DNA of 64,000 bases from Arachnopeziza araneosa (lineage: Eukaryota > Ascomycota > Leotiomycetes > Helotiales > Arachnopezizaceae). Below the pieces are notes generated by a model. That model did no database searches and was not told the DNA's origin. It saw only the letters and a program-made list of their open reading frames with translations. The DNA lies in NCBI GenBank assembly GCA_003988855.1, contig QYAI01000070.1, positions 1-64,000 of the forward strand. Reading direction: 5' to 3'. This document shows, piece after piece, positions 44,237 through 57,006 of this stretch. A program made the position numbers and the translations under genes. Position 1 is the first letter of the stretch, and each line of letters starts with the position of its first letter.

Positions 44237-46061
44237 TTACCACCACCGAGCCTCTGCGTCCTCAACCTTAGTGCAGGTCAAGTATGTAATACCAGCTTCT
44301 TTGACATCCACCATAGTATTATTGGCTACTAGCTCCCGGACTCGTTCCTGCGCATATTTCTTCATTTTCTGCAAATCAGCCGCGATATCAACACTTCTCC
44401 ATTGTTTCGATTCTTCTGGGAAGCGAATTTTTAAGATGGCATGGGCTTGCTCGAGCGGCAAGTATGCGTCTCTACCTTCAGCAATTGTTCGATAGAAAGT
44501 CCCAGCCTTGTTGGAAACCGCCCCAGAGTGATGTTGAAGCTTAGCTACAGACTCAATGAACCAATCACGCCACAGATGCAGAATAGTCCAGCTTCGGAGC
44601 TTATCCTTATCGGTGTCGGCCAAATCAAGCTTTACACCAAAGACGTGAATTATATGTTGAAGGAGATCGAGTTTAATTGTGTTTTCCAAGTTCTTCAAAG
44701 CTTGCCATTTCTTTTCAATCAGTTGACGAAATTCATCCGGAAGGTCGGCTGGCATATGGCCAGCTCCGACGATGTGGATGGTGGCTTCCTTAAAGATGGC
44801 TGGTGATTGCAATTCGATCCCGTGCCATAACCAAGACACAGGATCGTTTTTGATTGCAATGTACAGTTCTTTTCCAGCATCCAGGAAGCCAGAACGAAGG
44901 AATGGTTGGAGGCTAGCGCGAGCACCATAGTAGATTGCCAGCTTCATGATAGAGGCAGCTTTCTCAAATATGGTCCCTACTCCATTCTTATTGATTTCGG
45001 GGTTCATATTCAAAGCAAGTAAATGCAAGAAGCTTTTGTATGCCTGACAAGTTGACATTGGAACAGCACGGTTTGCTTTTTGGTTCAATGGTATCGTAGT
45101 TGCTACTGGCCCTGCTGAGCCATTCATTCCCTCAATCAAGTTTCCCTTGGAAATAGGAACGACGACGTGAATTTGGTCATCTAATGTAACAAGATTGTCC
45201 GGATTTAAAGGGCCACCTAACTTAGAGAGGTCGACTGGCTCTAGGAGGGCATCCGATTTCGTGCTTCCGTTCAGCTTCATAGCATTACCCGACTGCGTAG
45301 TCTCGTCCAGCTTCACATTCCCATCCGAATCTGAGGGTTCGACCAACTTTCTGGCATTATTCAACTCCTGAACTCCATTCAACTCCTGGGCTCCATTCAA
45401 CTCCCGGACTCCATTCAAGTTCATCGTTTCATCCCACTTCATAGGTTCATCTAATTTCATAGGGTCGTTTGACTTTATAGAATCGTTCAGCTTCGTAGTA
45501 AGGTCGATGAGCTTCATAGGATCGTCAGGCTTTGTCGAATATGTTTGGTTACTGGGTTGTGGGTTGAAATCTTTCTCTTCTCTGAGGTGGGTAACTGAAG
45601 TCGACTTGGATGTAGGTGTCTACTTAGTGATTAGCTTTAGAGACCTTAGTGTGCCTTCCTAGAGTAACATATTAACTCACATATCTATAGAGAACCCAGA
45701 TCTCCAATCCCTCGTCCCATTTCAACTTAAAGTATGCAGCGATAGGCTTACGTTGTTCATGGGCTACCCAATGCTGCTGGTGCTCACCCAATTGATCTTT
45801 TAAAGCTTCTGTGAACCAGGTCGAGTTCCGAGCTAGACTTCGCGCGCCAAATACGAAATGGCACTTCTGATTCTCACAAAGTTTGATCCGCACCATCGGC
45901 TCCACACTTTGAACAGGCATGATAAGCCCCATTCTGGAGGCACCGGCCCGATGATTGGTGCCTGGTACAGTTTTGGCATGCTTCTTCGTTGGTTGTGGAT
46001 CGATCACTTCGACATCGGAATCCGCTTCCTGAACACGCTTGTGAAGTTTCTCAGGAGCCAT
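44237..46061 (-). CDS. Unknown protein with BTB/POZ-like N-terminal region and repeat linker
   Basis: Two exons, 46061-45681 and 45619-44237, 587 residues; the 61-nt intron keeps the frame. The N-terminal exon (about residues 55-127) has FVFGARSLARNSTWFTEAL followed by helix/strand pattern and EGLEIWVLYRY, which resembles a BTB/POZ-like fold, but the match is weak. A linker at residues ~170-240 is made of short repeats (LNGVRE/LNGAQE/LNGVQE and MKLDE-type units), then a 300-residue helical C-terminal region (KAASIMKLAIYYGARASLQP, KDKLRSWTILHLWRDWF). No signal or membrane segment. I do not recognise the family and give no function. Confidence 0.65.
45359..45412. repeat. Coding minisatellite, three 18-bp units
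   Basis: Units 45359-45376, 45377-45394 and 45395-45412 read ATTCAACTCC(T/C)G(A/G)(A/G)CTCC on the plus strand and encode six-residue LNG(A/V)(Q/R)E repeats of the BTB-like protein. A partial fourth follows. Confidence 0.9.
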
Positions 46062-48527
46062 GATGGGGATGACTGATCAGGGTAAGGAGTAGATGATAAA
46101 TCAAGGCAAGAGAATGTGAGCCAAGTTGAAGAAGGTGACGATATGTTAAATAGATTGAGATCGAAGAATCTTGTTATTGTTGGGGTTGTAAAGGAAGCAT
46201 CTTTCCTAGGCCATAGTGGTTGTCTCTTGTTAGTGAATTCAAAGTGATGTAAACAATGAAAGGACTTTAGTTGCCCCTTTTCGGTTCAGGATCTATCTCT
46301 CACATTTTCTATATTTTAGAAAACAGACCACTAATGACGTCTCCATCCAGTTTTAAGCCTGAAATAACAGAGTGTTACAATTGGGAGTTCTCTGCTGCGC
46401 CGCCTTAATTATCGCAGGTCAAATTCGACTGTCAAAGCAATTCTCGAGTGTAAAGCTTCACGGAGAATAGGTTTCATTTCTGTAGCATGACAGGATCATT
46501 ATCGAAAGATGATGTTTTAAAGATATTAGTATGTATGTGCTACTCATTGGAAATCTTACTCTCCTGGTAGAATAATACCTGAAATTTACCCAAGGCTAGT
46601 CGGATGTAGTTCGATTAAAAAGGGGAGTACTCGCTTACTCTGGACACGGCCAAACTCATTGGTTTCTAATGGCAGCGCCATCTCCATTGGGGTGAATTAA
46701 AAAACGAAACTAAATAAAACTTCATAAACTGCTGGCTTGCTAATCTTGGAAGAGATATTGGCGATTTGCATAATGACGTTTATCGTGCAAGTAAGTTAGC
46801 TTCTGCCTTGTATGTTTCAGTCTTAAGAACATCCCTTCCGTTTCAGATGAAAAAGGGGTGTCCATAGTAAATAAAAATATTCCTGTCATATTCTTGCTCT
46901 TTGTCTGCTATCAAAATTCATCTTGGTTCTGGGAAATTTTCTACATCCACCGTCTGCCCATTCTAGTTCCTAGCCATAACAGGACTACTTCGAGTATCAA
47001 CTTCTGGAATAATACTGCTACTTAGGGAAGACAGACGAATAATAATTTTTTCTTGGTTAAAGCTCCTAACGTAGAGTGTACGAGCACGAGCTTGGTAAGT
47101 CAGATTGAAATGTGTGTGGGAGAGCAGAGAATGTATTGACTGTGTTATTCAAAGTCGAATGAGAGCTGGCAACTTGTGTGTTGAAAGCTTCCCGTTAAAT
47201 AGTGCGAGCAGTGGAAATACACTAACGCGTGCTCGGTAAATGACAAATGGAATACAAGTCCTCCATAGAGTAGTGGATGCCTTGGTTCTACGTGATAGCT
47301 CCGCTTTAGGCCCTCTGAGCAAACTAGAGAAATTTTAGGCTGTTGTGTCAGCATAGATCTTCCGAATTATCAACTTCGGTGTAGGTAGATCATCTTCAAG
47401 CTTAGCATTTGCTGCTGCGGATACTCTATGCTTCTATAAGCGCCGCTTAACGCTTGTAGAGTAGCAAACCGAATATTTGGGATCTACATACTGTTTGTAA
47501 GCGTTGTAAATCTCTGCCAATTTAAGCCTTCGTTGACCAATGGGAGAAAGGCATCATGGGCACAGAAATTGTACGGCCTCGCTATCCTAGGTGGCTATTC
47601 TACAAGGTGAGGTTAAGACTTTGAATAGAAAGCCCTGCAGCTATCCATTTGCTAATTGCACTTATTATCCAATGACTACTATCCACCGTCCTGCAGTAGA
47701 GGCCGAAAATACTATATCCGGTATTACTCTCTGAACCGGCAATTGACAAAGAAATAAAATCATCTACCAAGCAATGCAAAATCCCATCAGTTCCGAGTGT
47801 TATCAAAGCTAAATTTCGCCCTTTTCCCAACAAAAAGGGAGAGAAAATTAGCCTGCTATTTGGGATAGACTGACTGAGGAGGGTGTGGCCTAACATAAAA
47901 ATAACGTCTTCTGCAACCGAGTAAGAGTTCTCCAATTCCGGAGGAGGTATTTCCTTAGCACCCAACCTCAATTCAGAATGTTGCGCACAACTTAGAGGAG
48001 AAGACAAACGATTGAGGATCTTTAGAATCTCGCTACCTTCGCAGCGTGGAGAGAAATGCGAACGCGTTCTTTGAGATCAATTACTTCTTGCATAGTGTAC
48101 AGCTAGTGTCAAAAAATCCAATCTTGTGATTCTGATTGATTATCTGTTGGCCAGTCTAGAATTTTCGTAACATCCGCTTACACAATTGTGCTTAGGAAAA
48201 GAATCATACAACGAAAGAAAAGTTCAAGTAAATAACGAAGCCGCTTTTTGAACAGCCCATCTGGTCGCCGCGTGGCTCTCCAGAGCCTCTTTTTGCAATG
48301 CTTTAGCGAGAGAAATTCAATGATATAGACACTTATCTTTCTAAGGGAGCGTTTGGAAATATTTTAACAAATTTCGAAAAAATTCTTAGTATGACACGGT
48401 TAAAAGATCTCGGCTGCGCGCACAAAGAGCGAGGATAATCAGACCCACTCATGAACCTCCCAACGACATCATCGAGTCTCGGCGCACATCCCAATTATCA
48501 AGGTTGATATGCTCGTTGAAAAATTCG
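46062..48527. other. Longest intergenic stretch, nothing recognised
   Basis: About 2.47 kb, AT-rich. A 135-codon minus frame (47600-48007) is the longest, with no family features. No tRNA, transposon core or tandem repeat identified. It must contain promoters for the two divergent neighbours. Confidence 0.4.
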
Positions 48528-50468
48528 ATGGCCGCTGTGCGAAGGGGCCAAGGGCCGTTGAATCTCGATCTTTCAAGTGGTCTTCTGAGCTCTGACGTCC
48601 CTTCCATATCTGCTCTCTTCCTCATCTACTTTGATATCAAAGCCGGCTATACCATTGGATGGAAAAAGTCGCTACCTGGTGTTGAGGTTGAAGGAGTGGT
48701 AGAGTATAAGAGTCTGCCATCTGGACTGCACGCTGTGAAGGAGGATTTGATATACTTTGTCCACGAGAACCATGCTGGACTCAGCGCATTTATTAACGCG
48801 CCGGCCGCGGAAGAATCTAGGAACGCGCGCATGATTGCTGTGGGTGTTTTGGTTCCTCTAAGCTATGGCAGACTTGGACGGAGCTGGAAACATGCAGAGA
48901 AATTGAAGGAGATGGCAAGGTATGGTGGTCATTATTGGAAACAGGACAAGAAACTGATCAAACGTCAGTGAGCTCGTCATTGATACGAGCAAGACTAAGG
49001 TCCTCGAGGAATATTGGGAGGATCATCGAGCAAAGGGACCACCTCCACGAAATGAAAGCGATTCCATGCTTGATTCTCCTACCAATATCAAATTCCAGCC
49101 CATAAGGACAACTTCAGGAAAAGCCCATATCAGAAATCGGTCAGCTTCGGATGGCACTGCATTATTTCCACCTGGTCACAGTCTTTCAACCCATCATCCC
49201 GCGTGGAGTCTTGTTAGGCTTCTCGAGACTTTCGGTCCCTTGATATTTCCAATACATCGTGCAGCATTGTTACGAAAGAGAATATTAATAACAGCACATG
49301 CTCCAGTTCAAGAAACTTGTAATTTTGGTTTGTACAAGTACCCCTGCGTGAAGACTTTGCTGACAATTTTAAAGTATATGATATTTCAATTATGTCCAAT
49401 ATTCCTCTTGCCGTCAGTGACCTCCTTACCTCTACCTCACCAGCTCAAAAGCTCCGACCCCTTTTCTCGATCGGAGTGCATGACATCCCTTTCCTTGAAG
49501 AAGACTTTCGTATCTTAAAAGCAGCTGCCACAGCTCCTCACTCTGAAGAAACCGAGTTCAAAGACGACTCCGGCGGAGGATGGATTGCATGCACAACAGA
49601 CAGCATTTTAGCCATGAAGTCTGCCCTCTATGATGTTCTCATCACTATTCCTCCAGCGTACTCTGAAGATGCTGTTGAGAAAGTCTGGCCAAGGGCTGAA
49701 TCACCACAAGGCGTCGAAATGCGAGCAACTCAGCGAGATCTCCGTAGATATAAAACTCTTCGCTGGGGACTCTCACGACACATCTCACCCCCATCAAGCC
49801 CGCTTTCTGCTCGTCGCCAAAGCTCAAGCGAAATATCAGAAACTGAACAGCCACCTCGCGCAACATCATCATCCCTCTCCCTATCACGAGATAATCCCAT
49901 GCTCGACTTACCCGACACGGACGACATCATCGAGCCGCTCTCCTGGTCAGCCCTAGCCTACTCAGGATTCATGTGGTGGGCCTCGGCCGGCGAGCAGCGT
50001 CTTCACTCGGACGAAGAATCCGAAGCAGACAATGCTCTGCTTTCAGGGCTACCCCTCTCACCCTCTACCCCCACCACTCCTCGAACTAAATCAAAGTCGA
50101 CACTTTCGCTGTCCAAACCCACAGGTGGAGAAGAAGACTCATCAGCGCGGCAGGAGATGGCAATCATAGCTTATTTCCACCGTCTTACAAGCCAGATTCT
50201 TACCACGCTAAGCGATATCGTGGATGCTACCGACTCTGATGATGAGCGGGAGGATGAGCATGAGGCTTTACATTTGAGTGAGGGAGAGGATGAGCATGAG
50301 ACTGGCCCTGCTGTTTATGTGAGTAGTGGGGACATAACGAGAATGGGTCTTGATGTGTGGTCCGCGGCAGATCATCACTTTATAGAGGAGGTTGCGAAAG
50401 AGTATTTTGGGCGAAGAGCACACATAGAAGGACGTAGTGTGGACGTATGCGGAATTCGCATCTGTTAA
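48528..50468 (+). CDS. LCHN/DENN-related protein (DUF2347 and DUF4484)
   Basis: Three exons, 48528-48919, 48969-49327 and 49375-50468, 614 residues. The N-terminal block ISALFLIYFDIKAGYTIGWKKS with LPSGLHAVKEDLIYFVHENHAG is the longin-like start of the LCHN/Avl9-type DENN proteins, implicated in vesicle traffic and Rab regulation. The middle shows HPAWSLVRLLETFGPLIFPIHRAALLRKRIL and the C-terminal DUF4484 part includes WSALAYSGFMWWASAGE and a low-complexity Ser-rich, then acidic, insert. The frame upstream of 48528 opens without an ATG; MAAVRRGQGP is the first Met. The exact partner GTPase is not deducible. Confidence 0.72.
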
Positions 50469-50743
50469 TCTCGTTCTTACATATTGGGGCGATTAAGTGA
50501 ATAATCATGTAGAGTAAAAAGTTTTAATCAGCGGTTTGGAGTTTACCCATAAAGCTGTAGGATGAATGGAAGTACTAAGACTATCTCAATTCTCTCAATC
50601 TACACATATCAGCTTGCACCGTCCTGCCTGCAATCATCGAGTCCAGAACGCCAGCCCAGATGCCAATCCATTTTTTACACAGCCGCAAATGCAATAGAAA
50701 TGAAAATTCTAGAACGATTAGTGACATCAGATAAACGATTTGT

Positions 50744-52997
50744 TTATTCTTCATCAGTATCTGTGTCCGTCTCGCTGGTATCATCCGCCTCTTCTTCTGT
50801 ATTACTCTCCTCTTCACTGGACTCTGCCTGGGCCGGCTTCTTCTTCTTCTTCTTTGGTGGTGGGCCAGTAAGACCTCCGGTTTTTAGCGCGTTCATCTGG
50901 CCTGCTATTGAATCTGGGCAAGGGTCAGTTACTTGATTGTAAGTTGTAGATTTAAAACGTACCCTCATCTGGCTCACTGATGTCGTCCTCAGCATCGATC
51001 TCAACTGCTTTGCTCGCCTCCTCAACCACAAGTGTAACATCCATCTTAGTATCAAATCCAAGATACGAATCGCAAATCAAATGCATCACAAAAGTGTAAT
51101 GGCCAGCTTGTGGGGGCGCCTGAAATTGTGCCTTTAGAGTTTGCATATTAAATGTTGGCTTGCCACTTTCATCGCAGATTGGCTTATCGAAAGTAGTAAA
51201 TGTAAATGGTGGAACGGCAATCTTTCCCTGCTTGCTGTCTGTAAGGAACACGTGCCATCTGGGTGAGTAGTCTCGGGCGAAATATGGGGCATATGCAAGT
51301 GGTGGTTGGACTGGTTTGTCTTCTTTTGCAACCTTGCCGTCTTTACCAGTCTTCGGTCGGCCCAGAATAGCGTCCAAATCATCCTCGTCTGGGTCAACAT
51401 CTTCAAGGTCGAGTTCGTTGACTTCAGAGACATTTTTGCTTCCTGGTGGAATAAATCTACCCTTAACGACAAATGATACGAGTGAGCCTGGAGTTATGAA
51501 CTTTTCACCAGTGACTTTGAAAAAGGCCTTCTCGACTTGTAGATGGGGCAACTGTCTTGCCACAACCATGGCGGAAGTATATTGTGCCTCAGTCAAGAGT
51601 CCTTTGCCGACCGAAAGCTTCTTTCGATATGCTTCTGGAAGTCTCATATATTCTTGTAACGTCAAATGAGTTTTTGCATCACCCTCCACAGCTTTTGCTA
51701 TTTCTGAAGTAAAGTATGGTAGCTGAAGAAGTGGTGAGGCTCCTGGTGGTACAGCTTGCATCAAATTTTGTGCCGTGAAATAAGAAGCAAGAATAGGTGC
51801 AGTTGAGCCAAATGCAAGCGCAATGGCAGTAAAGGAAGTATTAAGAGCGTGTGCGATCGGGGCAACCTCAAACTTTGCCTGGTTGAGGCTCCAATCATCG
51901 AGTTCAACGCGGCCAAGGTATGACCAAAGAAGTGCTAAAGCTTTACGTCGAACGCCGCCTTCAAGGTCCTCCAGTTTGAGCTGATCTTTAGGTGTGAGGC
52001 CGGCGATGGTGGTTTTACCATCTCCAGGTGCTAGGATTCGTGACTCCAATTTTCCCAAGCCAGAATCCGCTTTCTCTCCCTTCAAGGTCTGCTGAAATTC
52101 TAAACCAGTGCTCAAAGCGCTGACGATCCCACCTTGGGTTATGCCCTCCTCATATTCCCTGAACAAGTTGTTGGCACTTTCGATGAGAACCTTCTCTTTC
52201 GACATCCTTTGTGTTCCATACCACCATGATCCCACAAGGTAGGGTAGCAAAACTCCAAGCAAGCCCGCATACACCAGAATGACCCATTTTCCATTTCCAT
52301 CTGTTACAATAAATTTCGGAAGCGCGATGCCAATACTGAAGCTCTGTTTGCCGTCTGGATGACCAAATTGAATGTAATTATTCCTGATTTCTTCGTCGGT
52401 AAGTGCTTTATAGGCCTTTGTAAGCTCAACAAAAAAATCATTGAGAGATTCCAGAGTTTGGTTTTTTGATGGGTCAGGTCTGATCTTGTCAGGATGGTAC
52501 TTCAGAGACATGCGCTTGTAATGTGACTTGATTTCTTTCTCGGAGGCAGACTAGCAAGAATTAGCAGAGTTTCTTTTTCAATTACCTGAGAGAAATTCCA
52601 TACCTCTGAAATTCCCAAAATATCATATGGATTCCAGATCTGTGGTACTGTGCGCGCTGTGACATATATCAAATAGGCCATGAAAGCCATGGTCAACCAC
52701 CCCCCGACTACTGCTATTATGCGCTTCAACTTCCGCTCCCTCCTTCGCTGGGCCTTCTTCTGAGCATCAACAAGATCTGCATGTTCTGGACGGAAATCGG
52801 TCTTTATTCTTGGGGCTGTAGCTCCAGGGTCTGAACTTGGCTTGAGGACGGAGTATGTTAAAGGGACAGTGATGATTCCAACAACGGTAAGGACAAAGAA
52901 TGGAAAGAATTGTCCCTGATATTATTTAGCAGAAGGTATCGAACGCGCATACGGGACTTCTGACATGTTCGTCATACGAATAATCGGTCCCACTCAT
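50744..52997 (-). CDS. sec63: Sec63, ER translocon J-domain subunit
   Basis: Partner of Sec61/Sec62 in post-translational import; its lumenal J-domain recruits BiP/Kar2. Four exons: 52997-52965, 52915-52604, 52550-50963, 50913-50744, 700 residues. Three membrane segments: residues ~13-32 (FFPFFVLTVVGIITV), ~78-97, and ~190-215. The J-domain lies between the second and third, with the essential HPD in LKYHPDK (about 134-136). Two Sec63 Brl domains follow (NQAKFEVAPIAHALN to the acidic DLEDVDPDEDDLD insert and beyond). The C-terminus is basic (PPPKKKKKKPAQ) then strongly acidic with Ser/Thr, matching casein-kinase sites known to bind Sec62 in yeast. The first intron leaves an 11-codon first exon. 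Confidence 0.94.
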
Positions 52998-53496
52998 CTT
53001 GACGATTTAGCTGGTTTCTACGACCAGAACCTTGGCTCTTGGGCGCAAACAGAAAAGACACGGAATGCAGGGTCACTACGGGCAGAAGACAAGACACTTC
53101 TGTGAGAGGAAGATTGCAAAGTCCCGCACAAGGGAGTTGTCGTTTGAAAAGGGTTTAAAGACTGTGATGTGGCTTCGTCGAAAGTTGAGTTTGGCAATCT
53201 GTCTCCAGAGTTGTGCAGGGATAAGTGGCGCTAAAATTAACGTCCGCCTCGCCTATTGAAGAGTGAGCTTATTCATAATAGGAGAGCCGACCTGTTTGAT
53301 ATTCAGGGTTTTAGTATAAGGCTCACATAATTTACTACAATATTGAATCAACGTAGACTTCTCTAGCTTCCCAAAATCTTTGATCAAGTTTGCATATTGA
53401 TCAATCAGCTCATGTGTCTATGTCTATAGATATTCATTCTTTGGAATTCTTCGATGCTCCCTCCCAGCGCCTTGCTATGCACCAGTGTGACTAATA
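52998..53496. other. Intergenic, sec63 promoter
   Basis: 500 bp with no gene; short plus-strand frame at 53032-53259 unsupported. Confidence 0.4.
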
Positions 53497-56343
53497 TCAG
53501 GTTCTATCCCTTTTTGCAAAAATGAAGCCAACCTTGCTATTCACATCTGTTAGCACATGCGCTAGCACTTTGTCATCTAATGCGGTCTTGACATCAGTAA
53601 ACTGCTCATTCTCATGACCAAAAACATCCTCTATCTCTCCCTTAAAAATGGAAGTGTCGATATGTCTGAACAACATTAAAGCTTGCATCTTTCCCCTGGA
53701 CCGTTTCAGTTTCTTGGCTCTCGTTTCTTCGGCTTGCTGTAGATCCAAAGCCTCCATATTAGCTTTAGTTGCCACCACCATTTTGGGTAGTGATGGGAAC
53801 AACAGGTCGTCATCACTGTCATCGGATCCCTCAATGGGATTCTCATCCTCTTCGATAATCTCTGGCATACTGGCGGGAGTTGGTGGCTCAGCACCAACGC
53901 CTTTGCAATAGCACCCGAGTAGATCATGAGTCTGGCAGCCAGCACTCAAGTCGAGTCTAAACAAATCTCTCAGTTCTTCGGCCGAAAAACTAGACTCATT
54001 CTTCTTGCCATCAACCACACTATCAGCTAGTCCCATTTTGGTGACTTGTCGCTGGTAAATCTTTTCATCCATACCACCAGCCATTAAGAAGCGATAAATT
54101 TTAACTGGTTTCTTCTGACCGTCACGGTGAATGCGAGCCATTGCCTGCAGATCGGTTGCTGGATTCCAGTCTACATCAAAGAGGACAAGACGAGAAGCTC
54201 CAATGAGGTTGATACCAGCACCGCCAGATTTTGCGGAAAGCAGAAAGGCAAAGTTTTTAGAAGCCGGGGTCCGATTAAAAGTGTCAACCAAATCTTGACG
54301 TCTAGAAGTAGGCGTGCTTCCGTCCAATCGAAGAAATGGCAAGGATAGGGAAGTCAAATGCTGTCCTAATAGATCAAGGGTTGAAGTGTAGTTTGAGACG
54401 AGAACGATTTTTTCTGAAGTTGTCTTTGCCAGATGCTTTATCAACTGATCAAGAACTCTAAATTTGGCACTGGCTTTGACAGGTGCATAACGAAGAAGCT
54501 CTGCTGGAATGATTTCTAACAATTCGGCGACATTGGAATTACTTGGTGTAGTCTCTGTCTTCTTGGAAAGAAGGCTTGGAGCATTACAAACCTTTTTCAA
54601 CAACGTGATCAACTGCAGAGATGCTTCAGTACTTCCTAGGACTTTTCCGAAGAATGGCGATGCGAGAATGTGCTGATAGACGTCCACTTGGGTTTGTGTA
54701 GGCTTGCAGAAGAGCACGTATTCGGTTTTTAGGGGCAGATATTTCGACAATATTTCAGCAGTCCGGCGTAGAATGAACATTTTGGTCAACGTTGACAGCT
54801 CTTCTCCTCGAGCGGTGCCCTTTTCAATATCTTTCTTCGATGCTCCTGGTTGCCTACTCTTCAGCATTGGTCCCTCGAACTCCTTCTTGAATGTATTGTA
54901 TGTTCCTAAGAGACCAGGGTTGACAAAATCAACCATTACGAAGAATTCGGAAAGATCATTTTGAATCGGTGTTCCGGAGAGGATGACTCGCATAGGTGTA
55001 TTAAGAGATTTGATAGCCTGTGCGGATTTATTCTGTGCAGTTTTCAGTCGATGTCCCTCGTCAGCGATGACAATATCGATTCCGCCTCCTTTTTTGAGCT
55101 CATCCTGCACAGATCTCAATTTTTCATACCCAATTATCATGACGCTGTAGCTCTTTCCATGCGTAAAATCTGTTAGCTTGATCTTCTGGCCATCAGCAAC
55201 GAAGACTCCGATTCTCTCATTACCCAGCCATTTATTGAATTCTTTCTTCCAATTCACAATAAGCGTAACCGGGCAGACAATCAACGCCTTCTTAATAATT
55301 CCAGAAGACTCGTGGATTGGATTCTGTTTTAGGAGAGTCCATAACAGCGCGATGGTCTGCAATGTTTTGCCCAGACCCATTTCATCTGCTAGTAGAGCAC
55401 CCTGGCCATTGAAATCTCGCATTCCCATCACACATTCGTAGAGAAACTTCACGCCCTCTCGCTGATGCTCTCGAAGATGTTGGCTGAGAAATGGATCCAC
55501 AACGACATCCATAATCTGCTTCCCCTTTGGACAATCTACAGGCCTCTTCATAACCAGTGCATTTGCTGCATTGGGATCATGGCGAGGGGTAGGAGCTCCA
55601 TCCTTTTTTTGGGGCATGACTGTGGTTGACTTCAGGGGATTCTTGAAACCTGCTTGCACTCCTGCACTTTTATGGGCATAAAAGCTCTTCGCTGAAATCT
55701 CAACATCAGATGAATCCTTCCTCTTCGCTCCAGGAATTGTTATTTTGCCTTTAGGCAGACTTATCGGTGTCTTGGTTGTAGTTTTCGTCGTTGGTGTGGC
55801 ATTTTTCCTTGGGCTCTCTAGACGCTTCGCCGAGGATTTCAGAAATGGTCTTCCGGCCATAAAATCTGATTTGGAAATGATCGAATCCACCTCGACATCT
55901 TTTCCTCCTATGGTCAATGTACTGCCTGGAAGCAGAGGATCTTTGTACATGCATCTCCCCATTTCTCGTCCCGATATGTCCTGCAATCGAGCATAGCCAC
56001 CGTAGACTGCAAGAACACCATCTCCGTCCCACGTCTTGTGTTTCTTGGCCGTATATTTCCGCCACAAGACCATATAATATCCTTCCGGGCTTTCCGAATA
56101 TGTATCGGCAGCGGAATTGGTATCGACAGGATTCTTAACTAAAAGCAACGGTTTTCTCGGAGCATTGACAGCGGAGGATACAAAGACTTTGGGTTTAGGT
56201 GGGCTGTCTTCAACGATATGAATCAATCGTCGCTTTTTTGCTGGGCGAACTTCAGACTCCGTATCCGAGTCCAATATTGTAAGACCGACCTGGGCGGCTT
56301 CTGGAATACTCTTCTTGAGCGGAGGCTTGAATGGCTTGAACAT
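53497..56343 (-). CDS. rdh54: Rdh54/Rad54B, SNF2-family recombination translocase
   Basis: DNA-dependent ATPase that works with Rad51/Dmc1 in homologous recombination. Single exon, 948 residues. N-terminal residues ~88-165 form the DUF2439-type region (YYMVLWRKYTAKKHKTWDGDG) that separates Rdh54/Rad54B from Rad54. SNF2 motor: Walker A in LADEMGLGKTLQT (319-331), DEGH box (428-431), motif III SGTPIQNDL. Helicase C-terminal part: LVSNYTSTLDLL, RLDGSTP, LSAKSGGAGINLIGASRL, MARIHRDGQKKPV. The C-terminus includes CQTHDLLGCYCKG. No intron or lesion seen. Confidence 0.95.
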   Translation of the reverse strand: MFKPFKPPLKKSIPEAAQVGLTILDSDTESEVRPAKKRRLIHIVEDSPPKPKVFVSSAVNAPRKPLLLVKNPVDTNSAADTYSESPEGYYMVLWRKYTAKKHKTWDGDGVLAVYGGYARLQDISGREMGRCMYKDPLLPGSTLTIGGKDVEVDSIISKSDFMAGRPFLKSSAKRLESPRKNATPTTKTTTKTPISLPKGKITIPGAKRKDSSDVEISAKSFYAHKSAGVQAGFKNPLKSTTVMPQKKDGAPTPRHDPNAANALVMKRPVDCPKGKQIMDVVVDPFLSQHLREHQREGVKFLYECVMGMRDFNGQGALLADEMGLGKTLQTIALLWTLLKQNPIHESSGIIKKALIVCPVTLIVNWKKEFNKWLGNERIGVFVADGQKIKLTDFTHGKSYSVMIIGYEKLRSVQDELKKGGGIDIVIADEGHRLKTAQNKSAQAIKSLNTPMRVILSGTPIQNDLSEFFVMVDFVNPGLLGTYNTFKKEFEGPMLKSRQPGASKKDIEKGTARGEELSTLTKMFILRRTAEILSKYLPLKTEYVLFCKPTQTQVDVYQHILASPFFGKVLGSTEASLQLITLLKKVCNAPSLLSKKTETTPSNSNVAELLEIIPAELLRYAPVKASAKFRVLDQLIKHLAKTTSEKIVLVSNYTSTLDLLGQHLTSLSLPFLRLDGSTPTSRRQDLVDTFNRTPASKNFAFLLSAKSGGAGINLIGASRLVLFDVDWNPATDLQAMARIHRDGQKKPVKIYRFLMAGGMDEKIYQRQVTKMGLADSVVDGKKNESSFSAEELRDLFRLDLSAGCQTHDLLGCYCKGVGAEPPTPASMPEIIEEDENPIEGSDDSDDDLLFPSLPKMVVATKANMEALDLQQAEETRAKKLKRSRGKMQALMLFRHIDTSIFKGEIEDVFGHENEQFTDVKTALDDKVLAHVLTDVNSKVGFIFAKRDRT

Positions 56344-57006
56344 TTTGCCTCGCTGTGAAGAACTGATTGTTGCTTCGCGAGCTGTTGAACGCGTCGCGTA
56401 AATTCAAGCGATCACCAGGTCACATGATATATGAATATGTCATTATAGAGCCTCAAGAACACCATGATTAAGCTAGATCTAGCGGGCAGGAGACGAATTA
56501 CTCAAGTGCCGTGCCATAGGCTAAATAGAAGAAATTTATCATATAGAGAAAATAGGGCACTGCCCATTAGATAGGTGTCACAGTTGCTTCCTTCCCTAGT
56601 GGATTTTAGGTAGACTCGTAGGAGAGAAAAATGTGCAAGTTGCTAAGCCTGATGTCGAAGAATAAAGAGTGAGTAAATGTTGTGAGAGCTAAGCAAGGAT
56701 GGTTTGCCAGTTTCGTAAGCCTGTAGCTCTGAGAACAATGATGCAGGGTGGAGTGCGTTTAACATGATTCAAAAATGAAGAGTGGCAGTATTTAAAATAC
56801 GAGAAAGGAATTCCAGTATTGGCTCGAGAAAGAATACAGAGCGTTAAGACGCTGATAAACAGAAACGAGACCTCGCTTTATTAAAAAGTATACGATCCTC
56901 AATAGTATCTGACATAATTTACAAGTTCCTCGCCAGCTGAATCGAATGTACAAACTCCACGCTTATGTTACCAATTATCAACTTTCAACACCAAGTCTCC
57001 CCTCCC
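56344..57006. other. Intergenic, rdh54 promoter and vam7 3' region
   Basis: 663 bp, no gene. AT-rich; no repeats. Confidence 0.4.

Noticed and set aside
47600..48007. 135-codon minus-strand frame
   Set aside because: Longest frame in a 2.5-kb gap but without family features or credible splice partners.
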